From positions 1,054,001 through 1,118,000 of the forward strand of contig CALOBT010000031.1 of assembly GCA_942491575.1 (NCBI GenBank): 64,000 nt of DNA, given 5' to 3'. The notes beneath the pieces are model-generated. The model was not told the origin of the DNA and searched no databases. It was given only the letters and a program-made list of their open reading frames with translations. The position numbers were made by a program, and so were the translations under genes. Source of the stretch: CAZHNW01 sp942491575. Lineage in GTDB: Bacteria > Spirochaetota > UBA4802 > UBA5550. Positions 25,746-34,081 of this stretch are shown in pieces (position 1 is the stretch's first letter; each line of letters opens with the position of its first letter).

Positions 25746-26579
25746 ATGACTAGCAATAATCCCATCTACCTGGCTTTACTGCCGCTGCTCATCTTTAATG
25801 TAGCATTCATGACATTATTTATGTATTATGCTGTAACATTCCAGTTCAGAAAAAAGGACCCGGAAGCATTAGCCCGACTGCACAAGAGTTTTCTCGGAGC
25901 ATTTTTTCATAATTTCTGGTACTGGCTCATTGACCCAATTGTGAAACTACTGGCTTTTCTTCGGTTTACTCCCAATACGGTAACCGCCCTATCTGTATTA
26001 TTGTCAATCTATACCGGTTATATTTTCGCAATTGGCAAGTTGAACTGGACTGGATGGTTGATTATTATCAGCGGATCCTTTGATCTCCTGGATGGCAGGC
26101 TGGCGCGTCTTACCGATCGGAGTACCCAGTCAGGGGCCTTTTTCGATTCCTGCATGGATAGATATAATGATGCCTTCGTCTACATAGGATTAGGTCTCTA
26201 TTTTATAGGGAAAAATTTTAAAATGGGTGGAGGAGGATTTACTGTTTCTCCCCTCGATTTTGCCATGCTCATTGTTTCTATTTTACTTGTTCTTGGTACT
26301 GAGGTAATGAGTTATGCGAAGGCACGTGGAGAGGCAATGGGATTTTCGACAAAAAGAGGATTGATGCAGCGCCCTGAACGTGTTGCATTTCTTGGCGCAG
26401 TAATGGTATTGTTTCCCTTTTTCCGGATAATTGCCATCAGGAACGGTTATCATCCCGAAATTGCCCTGATTGCAGGTCTCCTGCTGATGACAGTGCTGGT
26501 TAATTATTCTGCAATTGTTCGGATAGTAGATTTATTCAGAACAATTAAAAAATTAGAGACGGGAGAGGAGAAGGCCTGA
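25746..26579 (+). CDS. CDP-alcohol phosphatidyltransferase family protein
   Basis: Integral-membrane enzyme joining a CDP-alcohol to a hydroxyl acceptor in phospholipid synthesis. The complete family motif DG-x2-AR-x8-G-x3-D-x3-D is seen: D116, G117, A120, R121, G130, D134, D138. About six to seven transmembrane helices (first near 8-30). It has an unusually long N-terminal segment (about 75 residues) before the domain. Relatives include phosphatidylinositol, phosphatidylglycerol-phosphate and archaetidyl transferases; the substrate is not resolved. GAGAGGA precedes the ATG. Confidence 0.9.
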   Translation: MTSNNPIYLALLPLLIFNVAFMTLFMYYAVTFQFRKKDPEALARLHKSFLGAFFHNFWYWLIDPIVKLLAFLRFTPNTVTALSVLLSIYTGYIFAIGKLNWTGWLIIISGSFDLLDGRLARLTDRSTQSGAFFDSCMDRYNDAFVYIGLGLYFIGKNFKMGGGGFTVSPLDFAMLIVSILLVLGTEVMSYAKARGEAMGFSTKRGLMQRPERVAFLGAVMVLFPFFRIIAIRNGYHPEIALIAGLLLMTVLVNYSAIVRIVDLFRTIKKLETGEEKA

Positions 26580-26594
26580 TAGGCATTCGGGCCT

Positions 26595-26619
26595 GGGCAG
26601 GATTATTTCTGCCTTTTTT
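26595..26619 (+). terminator. Intrinsic terminator after the CDP-alcohol phosphotransferase
   Basis: Stem GGCAG / CTGCC (plus a G-T pair), 8-base loop GATTATTT, then TTTTTT. It overlaps the last codons of the convergent small gene at 26603. Confidence 0.6.
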
Positions 26620-26782
26620 GAGATTTTTGTAATAGTTTATAAAAGACCAGCAGAATAAAAAATATAGTTGTTGCGGTAAAGACATCCGAATACCCGGGTT
26701 CGTGACAGTGCTGGCAATCACCGGTCCCTTTATGATATGATGGTACTCTGCTGTATGTCGTCGTCTCTGAATAATTTTTCAT
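26603..26782 (-). CDS. 59-residue membrane protein with CxxCH motif
   Basis: A small frame on the minus strand fills an otherwise empty 240-base gap. The N-terminal 30 residues contain GTGDCQHCHEPG (Cys23, Cys26, His27), a CxxCH motif of the kind used for covalent heme c attachment; a metal site is the alternative. A single hydrophobic helix follows (about 36-51, TATTIFFILLVFYKLL) and a basic tail (QKSQKRQK). The positive-inside rule would put the tail in the cytoplasm and the CxxCH outside, where heme c is attached. The ribosome-binding site is weak. Not recognised as a known family; coding status is probable, not certain. Confidence 0.5.
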   Translation of the reverse strand: MKNYSETTTYSRVPSYHKGTGDCQHCHEPGYSDVFTATTIFFILLVFYKLLQKSQKRQK

Positions 26783-26818
26783 GGTATTTGTATATGTAGG
26801 ATGAATTTCTGACCGGCT

Positions 26819-28672
26819 ATGTTACTAAAAAAACTTCATAAACCAACAATGCGTAATCTGCTGTTGCGCATTTCTATTATCCCCGTTATTATAATAATTG
26901 TTTTTGTGATTATTGTTATATTTCTCTCTACCTTCTATATTGAAAAAACGACCGTGACCAATATCAGGAAATCGGGCCGTCAATTGCTGGCTGATACATC
27001 CGGGGCGATGAAAGAGGCTGGTGAAAACAAAATCAGGGAACACACCGCGGCAATTGTTAAGCAGGCAGAACTCTACATGAAATTGAATCCGGCAATGTCC
27101 CAAAGAGATTTGCCGCTGAATGGAAATTTTAGAAATCTGGTTTTAAGGAGGAGCGGTGATACCGGCTACAGTCTTGTGGTGGATATGGAGGATAAAAGAA
27201 TACTTCTTCATGCAATAAGGGAGTATGAAGGGGCCCTCCTGGAGGAATATACCGGAGACCTTGAAGAGTATATTGCTGCCGATAAAGAGGGTGATTTTTT
27301 GTCAGGCTATTTCTGGGGAAAACAGAGTGAATCCCCTCAGAAAAAAAAATATATGTGCCTGATGAAGGTGCCGCGACTTACATCGGACAGAAGATCTATT
27401 GGCATTGCATTCACCATGGGGTATAGTGAATTTATCAAACCGGTAAAGGAGGTAAGCGACAGGATCGAAAAAAAAATGGAAGAGGTGCTCCTCTCAACAA
27501 AAAATTTACTGCTGATAACAATGATAATTATTCTGGGAATACTGATAATCGGTTTTCTGGCAGCCCTGGTCCACTATACAATACAGGTAAGACGAATTTA
27601 CTGGCCCATCGGAAACCTCCTGGATGGGACACGCCAGGTGAGGAGTGGCAATCTTGATCATAGAATTTATATCGGTGAGCCGGTAGAGTTTAATATGCTT
27701 GCGACAGCCTTTAATCAAATGACGGGAGAATTGAAGGAGCACCGGGAGGAACTGGAAAAGAAAGTAAAACGCAGGGCCGAACAGATCGAAATATCTGAAC
27801 AGAAATACCGAAATCTTGTAGAGTCCACAAATGACATTATTTTTTCCCTGGATGAAGATTTCTATTTTCTGACTGTAAATGCCGCAATTCGACGGCAGCT
27901 CGGTTTTGACCCTGACGATATTGTCGGATCTTCCCTGACTGAACTTATTCACAGTGCATCGGATAAGGAAGCACAGATTGATCAGTCGATCTTTATTGAT
28001 AAACTCCGTTCCCTCAACAGCAGTGAGTCGGTAATAACAATAAAAACCCTGTTTCGGCAGAAATATTCCCACGAGCCGAGAGAATTGCGTCTGAAACTTG
28101 AGTACCTTGAAACAAACCTTGGAGTTGAAATTCTGGGGAAGGCCTCAAGCGTTACTGCTGACTCCCTTCAGGAATTACTGGCTGGAGAAAGTCAATCGTA
28201 TGTTACCAACAACTACCTGGTAAATGCAGAAAACATCAGTCAGAGGATAACCCGTAACCTGGTCAAATTTGTTGATCGAAGCATTGCCGTCAGTATCAGG
28301 ATCAGTGTGCGGGAAATGATAATAAATGCCATTGAACACGGGAATCTGCAGATTTCCTATAATGAAAAAACAGCCGCTCAGCAGAATGGGGTCTACATGC
28401 AGTTGCTGAACGAACGGCTGGATAATCCCCTTTACAAAGATAGAAAGGTGGAAGTTGATTATGCCCTGTCTCAATTTGAATTCTCGGTGCGAATCCGGGA
28501 CGAGGGAAACGGTTTTGATTATGAAAAAATAGTCAAACAGGGGCTGGAGGGAGTTAACCGGGATATGATGATGCATGGCAGGGGGGTCGCAATGGCCCTT
28601 GCAACCTTTGACCGTGTTGTCTATAACCGAAAGGGCAATGAAGTTTTTCTAGTTAAGCACATCAAGGGGTGA
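26819..28672 (+). CDS. Membrane sensor with HAMP, PAS and RsbW-like ATPase domain
   Basis: 617 residues. Transmembrane helix 1 (about 17-40), an extracytoplasmic sensor region (about 45-220), transmembrane helix 2 (about 225-250), HAMP (about 250-305), PAS (about 325-435) and a C-terminal GHKL ATPase (about 480-617). There is no HisKA domain or phospho-His. The ATPase resembles anti-sigma-factor serine kinases (RsbW/SpoIIAB): N-box VREMIINAIEHGN, G1 RDEGNGFD, G2 MHGRGVAMA. It therefore probably phosphorylates or binds a STAS protein rather than a response regulator; STAS proteins lie at 11542 and 58349. No clear ribosome-binding site at the ATG. Confidence 0.85.
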   Translation: MLLKKLHKPTMRNLLLRISIIPVIIIIVFVIIVIFLSTFYIEKTTVTNIRKSGRQLLADTSGAMKEAGENKIREHTAAIVKQAELYMKLNPAMSQRDLPLNGNFRNLVLRRSGDTGYSLVVDMEDKRILLHAIREYEGALLEEYTGDLEEYIAADKEGDFLSGYFWGKQSESPQKKKYMCLMKVPRLTSDRRSIGIAFTMGYSEFIKPVKEVSDRIEKKMEEVLLSTKNLLLITMIIILGILIIGFLAALVHYTIQVRRIYWPIGNLLDGTRQVRSGNLDHRIYIGEPVEFNMLATAFNQMTGELKEHREELEKKVKRRAEQIEISEQKYRNLVESTNDIIFSLDEDFYFLTVNAAIRRQLGFDPDDIVGSSLTELIHSASDKEAQIDQSIFIDKLRSLNSSESVITIKTLFRQKYSHEPRELRLKLEYLETNLGVEILGKASSVTADSLQELLAGESQSYVTNNYLVNAENISQRITRNLVKFVDRSIAVSIRISVREMIINAIEHGNLQISYNEKTAAQQNGVYMQLLNERLDNPLYKDRKVEVDYALSQFEFSVRIRDEGNGFDYEKIVKQGLEGVNRDMMMHGRGVAMALATFDRVVYNRKGNEVFLVKHIKG

Positions 28673-29459
28673 TATTTTTTTCAGGAGACCCGGCATCGAT
28701 TTCGGGGCTTATGTGAAAAGGGATAATTTTAACTCCTTCCTTAATAGTGACAATCTTCACCGCGCCAGTATTTCTTTTCTCTGATGCCTCTCCTGCAATC
28801 TTTTTAAATTCATCAAGGGTTATTGACCAGGGACCCTTTTTATCTGACACGCGGTGGAAACAGGCTACCAGCCAGAGTTTTTCCGCTATGGCCTCTTCGA
28901 GCAGTTTTGCAAACTGTACATGGCTTGTTATTTCAATACAATCAAGGAGCCATGGATTAGAACTTCCCCCATTAAATCCGCCATTTCTTAAAACAGGGTA
29001 GGCACAGGCACCCCGGTACTCTTTTTTTATCCGGGAAATAAAGAGTGGATTATAAAAACCATAGGGATAGGCAAAGGATGCCGGGGCATTCAGGCCTGTT
29101 TTTGCAGTGAAATCAGCAGAAGAAATTTCCTGCCGGTGTTTTTCAGGACCGAGAAGCAGTAGATTTTTATGGGAATTGCTGTGAAAGCCGATTTCATGGC
29201 CATGGGAGACAAGGTTTTTAAGGCTTTTTCGGGTCAGGTAGCCGGGTGTATCCGAAAGGGTGCCAATGACGAAAAGTGTTGCGGGGATTGATTTCCGGGA
29301 CAGGATAGTAAGGGCCCTCTTTTGTGACTTGAAACCGTCATCGAATCTGAAGGTTAGAAGGGCCTGATTCAGCGGGGAGGGAAGGAACGTTCGGGGGTAA
29401 AAAATATAAGCGGCGGGTATGAGGATAGAGATTATTATAATGAGCGATAATTTTTTCAT
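28662..29459 (-). CDS. Polysaccharide deacetylase (NodB-like) family protein
   Basis: 265 residues with an N-terminal signal anchor (about 4-24). The NodB-homology domain has motif 1 LTFRFDDGF (catalytic and metal Asp pair) and motif 2 HEIGFHSNSHKN (metal His residues), with FAYPYG as motif 3. The short C-terminal part has a His (ACFHRVSD) in place of motif 5. It probably deacetylates an N-acetylated cell-envelope or exported glycan. Its 3' end overlaps the 3' end of the sensor gene on the other strand by 11 bases. Confidence 0.9.
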   Translation of the reverse strand: MKKLSLIIIISILIPAAYIFYPRTFLPSPLNQALLTFRFDDGFKSQKRALTILSRKSIPATLFVIGTLSDTPGYLTRKSLKNLVSHGHEIGFHSNSHKNLLLLGPEKHRQEISSADFTAKTGLNAPASFAYPYGFYNPLFISRIKKEYRGACAYPVLRNGGFNGGSSNPWLLDCIEITSHVQFAKLLEEAIAEKLWLVACFHRVSDKKGPWSITLDEFKKIAGEASEKRNTGAVKIVTIKEGVKIIPFHISPEIDAGSPEKNITP

Positions 29460-29633
29460 GATTATTTTTCAGGATTTAAGAAAATATAATCAGCTAAAAA
29501 CATTCTCCCTGTCAATCATTTAACCGGTACATTGAGATGGTGCTGCCGCATTAAGGTAAAAGTTTCTTTACAGAATAAAAACCCTGGGAAATGTTGTTAC
29601 AAACACATAATTATAATGTTGAGGGGTAAAAGC

Positions 29634-30317
29634 ATGAACGTCTTAATATTCGGACCCAACGGCAGTGGAAAGGGTACCCAGGGTGCTGTAGTACAGAAGA
29701 AATTTAATGTGGCTCATATTGAGTCTGGTGTTATCTTCCGGGAAAACATTAAGGGCGGAACGGAGCTGGGAAAAAAAGCAAAGGAATTTATCGATAAGGG
29801 AGATCTTGTCCCCGATGAAATTACAATTCCCATGATTTTAGACCGTCTTAAACAGGACGACTGCAAGGGGGGATGGCTTCTAGACGGTTTCCCGCGAAAC
29901 CTGGAGCAGGCAAAGGCCCTGAAAGAAGCTCTTGAAAAAGAAAACATGGCCCTCGGTTCTGTAATTGAAATTCTTCTTGATAGAGAAATTGCAAAAAACA
30001 GAATTATGGGACGTCGTCTCTGTGCCAATGACAATAATCATCCAAATAATATCTTCATTGATGCCATCAAGCCTGAAGAAAAAGGCGGCGAATTCGTATG
30101 TCGCGTATGCGGCGGCGCCCTCTCTGCAAGATCTGATGATCAGGACGAAGTGGCCATTGGCAAGCGTCATGATATCTATTATGATACCAATACCGGAACC
30201 CTTGCTGCAGTTAACTACTTTAAAGAAGTAGCTGGTGCAAGTGGTTTTAAGATGATCGAAGTTGATGGAACGCCTGGCGTGAAGGAAGTGAGCGAAAACC
30301 TGATGGGGCAACTTTAA
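29634..30317 (+). CDS. adk: Adenylate kinase-family nucleoside monophosphate kinase
   Basis: 227 residues. P-loop FGPNGSGKGTQG (usual form GxPGxGKGT), AMP-site segment HIESGVIFREN, NMP-binding WLLDGFPRN and LID start GRRLC. The LID carries three Cys (one in RRLCAND, two in CRVCGG), then ARSDDQDEVAIGKRHDIYYD; a metal-binding LID with a missing or replaced fourth ligand is possible. An insertion around NNHPNNIFIDAI is not in E. coli Adk. I place it in a diverged Adk branch seen in Desulfobacterota-like genomes. Start chosen at the ATG behind GAGGGG. Confidence 0.9.
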   Translation: MNVLIFGPNGSGKGTQGAVVQKKFNVAHIESGVIFRENIKGGTELGKKAKEFIDKGDLVPDEITIPMILDRLKQDDCKGGWLLDGFPRNLEQAKALKEALEKENMALGSVIEILLDREIAKNRIMGRRLCANDNNHPNNIFIDAIKPEEKGGEFVCRVCGGALSARSDDQDEVAIGKRHDIYYDTNTGTLAAVNYFKEVAGASGFKMIEVDGTPGVKEVSENLMGQL

Positions 30318-30336
30318 CATCTATCAAAATAAGACC

Positions 30337-30366
30337 AAAGGGCTCCTGTTTGACAGGGGCCTTTTT
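30337..30366 (+). terminator. Intrinsic terminator after adk
   Basis: Long stem (AAAGGGCTCCTGT pairing with ACAGGGGCCTTTT, two G-T pairs) with a 3-base loop and a T-run. It starts 20 bases after the adk stop. Confidence 0.85.
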
Positions 30367-30435
30367 ATTCGTCTGTTTGCGTTATGTGATATTTATTCTC
30401 TTCTTTAGCGTGAATTTTTCATAATTTCATTTAGC

Positions 30436-30464
30436 TTGACATTCACTTAATTGTGGGTTACCAT
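30436..30464 (+). promoter_or_regulatory. Candidate promoter of the 30511-35728 operon
   Basis: Perfect TTGACA, 17-base spacer, TACCAT. The same TACCAT -10 with a 17-base spacer recurs before cheA2 (56052-56080). Confidence 0.45.
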
Positions 30465-30510
30465 GTCGTTATTACTGATTAAAAAATATATTATGTATAG
30501 TTAACGGGTA

Positions 30511-30909
30511 ATGGGTGGTATGGAAGTAAAAGTAAAAAAAGCGGTTTTCCTTATGTGTATTCCGGCTGTGATCAACACGGCGGTATCCGTTTTCCTTTTT
30601 CTGAAAGGGAATAATGCAGTGTTTCAGGGGTATGTTACAGGTACGGTATTGAGTGCAATTTTCTCATTTTTCTGGATCTGGCAGGTTAAAAAGGGAATTG
30701 TTTCAAATCCCATGGTCATGTTGAAGGTTACCTTCTGGGGATTCCTTTTAAAGCTTTCGGTACTAATGCTTGTGACCTTTGGCGGGTATCGACTGGTTCC
30801 CTTTGACCGGGTATATTTTGCCATAGCCTTTTTAATCGGAATTCTTTTAACTGTTCTGGTTGAAGTCTGGTTTTATTTTTCTCTGGTTAATTCAGCGAAA
30901 GAAGAATGA
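30511..30909 (+). CDS. Small four-helix membrane protein (AtpI-like)
   Basis: 132 residues with four predicted transmembrane helices (about 10-30, 36-58, 68-92, 98-122). The layout and size recall ATP synthase subunit I (AtpI), but no ATP-synthase genes are visible and no diagnostic motif is present. It is 39 bases upstream of the His-less sensor kinase and probably the first gene of the operon that includes the MoxR and VWA genes. An alternative ATG at 30520 is possible. Confidence 0.7.
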   Translation: MGGMEVKVKKAVFLMCIPAVINTAVSVFLFLKGNNAVFQGYVTGTVLSAIFSFFWIWQVKKGIVSNPMVMLKVTFWGFLLKLSVLMLVTFGGYRLVPFDRVYFAIAFLIGILLTVLVEVWFYFSLVNSAKEE

Positions 30910-30948
30910 ATTCCCCGTTTAATATTAAAATAAACAGGAAGTTACCAT

Positions 30949-32553
30949 ATGCCTGAGAATAGACTTGAAGATCGAAGTAAGGATGAACTCATACAGGTAG
31001 TTCGTAATCTTCAGAAGAAATATAAGGTAGAAGATAAGGACCTTCCTCCCCTGCAGATTGATTATCGTGCTCTTCTTGAAGCGACCTCGGATATCATATT
31101 TCTCCTCGATAAAGAGGGCAATGTTGTCTATATGAATAACGCCTGGAGGTCCTTCTACCCTTCCATGCAGGAGAGGGTAGTAAAGGGTCACTATATGGAA
31201 AATATTCCCGATATAGAACGGGAACGGGCTGCCGTCGTTTTCACTGATGTTATCCAGAAGGGTAAGGTTATTGAAAATGAGTTGATGAAGACCTATGACG
31301 ATCAGGGGAATGCCATATATTTTATAGCCAGTTTCAGCCCCCTTCGTGATGAATCAAATGAGATCCAGGGGCTCCTCGGTATTATGAAGAACAATACCGA
31401 AAGGCATCTGATACGGAAAAAACTGAAAGCCAATACCCGTGCCCTTGAGGAAAAAATCAGGGAACTGGTGAACAAACAGGAAGAACTGAAGGGCCTGCGG
31501 GAACTGAGTGAAGATATTATTTTTAATGCCCCCCTCGGCATTTTTATGATGGATCCCCTCGGTATTATGCTTTCTGAGAATCCTGCTTTGAAAAGAATTA
31601 TGGCCCATGGAGATGAAACCCGAATTGGAATAAACCTCTTAGAGTATGAAGGATTTGTAAGGGCAGGCTTTGCCGATCTTTTCGAACGTTGTATCTCGGA
31701 AAGACAAACCGTAAAAATGGATAACACTCCTTATGTTCCTATCTCGGGAGATCGGGAACTCATTCTGGATGTTTTTATGGACCCATTGCTGGATGAAAAG
31801 GGTAGCGTAAAGAGAATCATAGTTATGGTTGAAGACAAAACCGAGCAGGCCAAAATCGAGAAGAGGGCAAAACGCGCGGAAAGTATTTCGTCTATCGGCC
31901 GTCTCTCACAGGGGATCGCCCTGCAGCTGCGCAGTCCAATTGATAAAATGTATATGGACTGGAACTTTGTCTCAAATAATTTTGATAAAAATTCACCCGC
32001 CTTTGAATATCTGGAATCAATGAAAGATCAGCTTCACCGGATAAGAAATGTATCGGAACAGCTTCTTGCCCTTTCGGGACCGGAGGAGGGAGAAAAAGAA
32101 ATATGTGAAATAAACAAGGTTCTTCAAACCCATCCCCTTGACCTTCTCGTTAACCGCCTCAGGGATAAGGGGTATACCGTTGAGCTGCTTCTTCCGGAGG
32201 AGTCCCCAACCGTAAAGGCGACCCAGAATCAGCTGAAACAGGTCCTTTTCGATATGATAGAAAATGCCGAAGAGGCTATGCCTGATCTTGGGACTATTAA
32301 AATTTCCGTTGATATTTCGAAAACCAGTGAAGGCAATTTTGTTGTAATAACCCTGTCGGACAGCGGCATCGGGATACCTGAAAACAAGATGCTGGAAATA
32401 TTTCAGCCATTTGTTACAACGAAGGGGGACAACGCAACGGGTCTTGGTCTTATGATAGCCTCTAATGTTATTGAAAACCTGGGGGGAACTATTGCTGTAA
32501 AATCTATACCGGGGCAGGGGACAACTTTTAAGATTGCCCTTCCCATGCTATAA
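30949..32553 (+). CDS. PAS-domain sensor kinase lacking the phospho-accepting His
   Basis: 534 residues, cytoplasmic. PAS domain 1 (about 45-150, ATSDIIFLLDKEGNVVYMNN), a coiled coil (about 150-185), PAS domain 2 (about 190-300), a HisKA-like dimerisation helix (about 310-375) and a GHKL ATPase (about 400-534). In the H-box the canonical GIAHE reads GIALQ, with Leu325 where the His should be. ATPase motifs are intact: N-box DMIENAEEAM, G1 SDSGIGI, F-box FQPFVTTK, G2 TGLGLMIA. It may act as a binding regulator or phosphorylate another target. It precedes the MoxR and VWA genes by 24 bases. Confidence 0.88.
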   Translation: MPENRLEDRSKDELIQVVRNLQKKYKVEDKDLPPLQIDYRALLEATSDIIFLLDKEGNVVYMNNAWRSFYPSMQERVVKGHYMENIPDIERERAAVVFTDVIQKGKVIENELMKTYDDQGNAIYFIASFSPLRDESNEIQGLLGIMKNNTERHLIRKKLKANTRALEEKIRELVNKQEELKGLRELSEDIIFNAPLGIFMMDPLGIMLSENPALKRIMAHGDETRIGINLLEYEGFVRAGFADLFERCISERQTVKMDNTPYVPISGDRELILDVFMDPLLDEKGSVKRIIVMVEDKTEQAKIEKRAKRAESISSIGRLSQGIALQLRSPIDKMYMDWNFVSNNFDKNSPAFEYLESMKDQLHRIRNVSEQLLALSGPEEGEKEICEINKVLQTHPLDLLVNRLRDKGYTVELLLPEESPTVKATQNQLKQVLFDMIENAEEAMPDLGTIKISVDISKTSEGNFVVITLSDSGIGIPENKMLEIFQPFVTTKGDNATGLGLMIASNVIENLGGTIAVKSIPGQGTTFKIALPML

Positions 32554-32577
32554 TAAATCAGGCAGGATTGAGAAGCC

Positions 32578-34071
32578 ATGAATCAGCAGTTAAAAAGCAT
32601 TGATGAAATCCTTAAAGGCGAAGGCTTTACCATTATTTCGCAGGTAGATGAGGTTAAAGATGAAAGGCCCCTCGGTGAAGCTGAGCGTGAGTTGATTGAT
32701 CACCTGAAATATATGGTTAATAATGAAAAAACAGCCGGCATGGTTGTTACTGAAAAGGGTGAGAAAATTCCACACCGCGAGACGGGCCTGACACCGAGAA
32801 CGGGAAGGGCCGAAGACCGGTATGATATAGGCACTATTGTTGAATATCTCAACTGGCATATGAACCGTATTTCTGAAAATGTTATTGGCCGTGATGAGAT
32901 TATTCGCCAGGCCTTTTTTTCAATCCTCACCGGGGAGCATATGCTTCTCCTGAGCCGTACCGGTATGGCAAAGTCTTTTCTCGCAAACTATATTTTTAAT
33001 ACCTTCGAGGGGGCGAGAATTTTTTCCGCACAGGCCAGCAAGGATCAGACGCCCGATAATTATTTCGGACCCTACAATATCGAAGAATTTAAAAAGGGCA
33101 GAATCAGGCACAATGTCCGGGGGTCGATTATAGAAGCAAACCTGGTTTTTCTTGATGAATTTTTTGATGCAAGTGATGTAGTTCTTCGGTCTCTTCTCTC
33201 CGTGCTTAATGAAAGAAAATTTATAAACGGACAGGAGCAGATCGATGCGATGGTTCACTCCGCCATTGCCACTGCAAACTATATGCGAATGAATGAAGTG
33301 ACCGAAGCGGTTCTTGACCGCTTTACCTATAAGTCCATTATTCCTGAGAACAACAATGTTTATTCGCAACTGCTTATTGATCATACCTATGCATTTACAA
33401 TGGGGGAGCCGGTTTATTCCGAGAAAAAGATTTATTTTGATCAGGTGCAGTATATATATAATATTATTAAAAACAAGAATAATGATATAAAAGTTGAGGT
33501 GCCTGATTTCGTATATTTTATCAAGAACATTGTTATTAATAAATTTGTCAGTGAAATGCGAAAGAGTGATTATAACTTTTTCATCAGTCCCCGTAAACAG
33601 GCAAAGCTGAGTGATTTCCTCAGGGCCAATGCCCTGATAAAAGACCGACTCGAGGTGGAAGTTGATGATATAAAGGATATGTACCTGGCCCTCTGTACAT
33701 TAAACAGTTATGTCTCCGTTAAGGCGAAGGACAAGTCGGAAAAGGACGTTTTTCTGGATGCATATCAGCAGACAATGACACACTTTAAGGTTTCCGGGGC
33801 AATCCAGCAGATTGAATTTTTACTCAATGTCAGGAAGATATTTCAGGAATTGAGAGAGAATCCCGATAAGCGGGAGTCAATTCTGGAACGAAAGGGTGTC
33901 CTGGAAAGTTTCCTTTCAATACTGAAAAGTATTTTTCCCGGGAAACGCCGCGAGGATGAAAAAATTACTATTGAAACCCTTCGCAAAAATGTAGTTGAGA
34001 TTAATCCCGCAGTTGAAGAGGTTAATGAATTGAAGGACGGTATTCTGAAGGATTACCGGGACATTTATTAG
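32578..34071 (+). CDS. MoxR/RavA-type AAA+ ATPase
   Basis: 497 residues. AAA+ module at about 95-330: modified Walker A SRTGMAKS (Ser-Arg in place of the first Gly), Walker B LVFLDEFFDAS, sensor region HSAIATANY and arginine-finger region VLDRFTYKS. A lid and C-terminal helical region complete it. MoxR ATPases act with VWA partners to assemble or remodel protein complexes or insert metals, and the VWA gene follows 10 bases later. A roughly 95-residue N-terminal extension is of unknown role. Confidence 0.9.
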   Translation: MNQQLKSIDEILKGEGFTIISQVDEVKDERPLGEAERELIDHLKYMVNNEKTAGMVVTEKGEKIPHRETGLTPRTGRAEDRYDIGTIVEYLNWHMNRISENVIGRDEIIRQAFFSILTGEHMLLLSRTGMAKSFLANYIFNTFEGARIFSAQASKDQTPDNYFGPYNIEEFKKGRIRHNVRGSIIEANLVFLDEFFDASDVVLRSLLSVLNERKFINGQEQIDAMVHSAIATANYMRMNEVTEAVLDRFTYKSIIPENNNVYSQLLIDHTYAFTMGEPVYSEKKIYFDQVQYIYNIIKNKNNDIKVEVPDFVYFIKNIVINKFVSEMRKSDYNFFISPRKQAKLSDFLRANALIKDRLEVEVDDIKDMYLALCTLNSYVSVKAKDKSEKDVFLDAYQQTMTHFKVSGAIQQIEFLLNVRKIFQELRENPDKRESILERKGVLESFLSILKSIFPGKRREDEKITIETLRKNVVEINPAVEEVNELKDGILKDYRDIY

Positions 34072-34081
34072 GGGGCACCCC

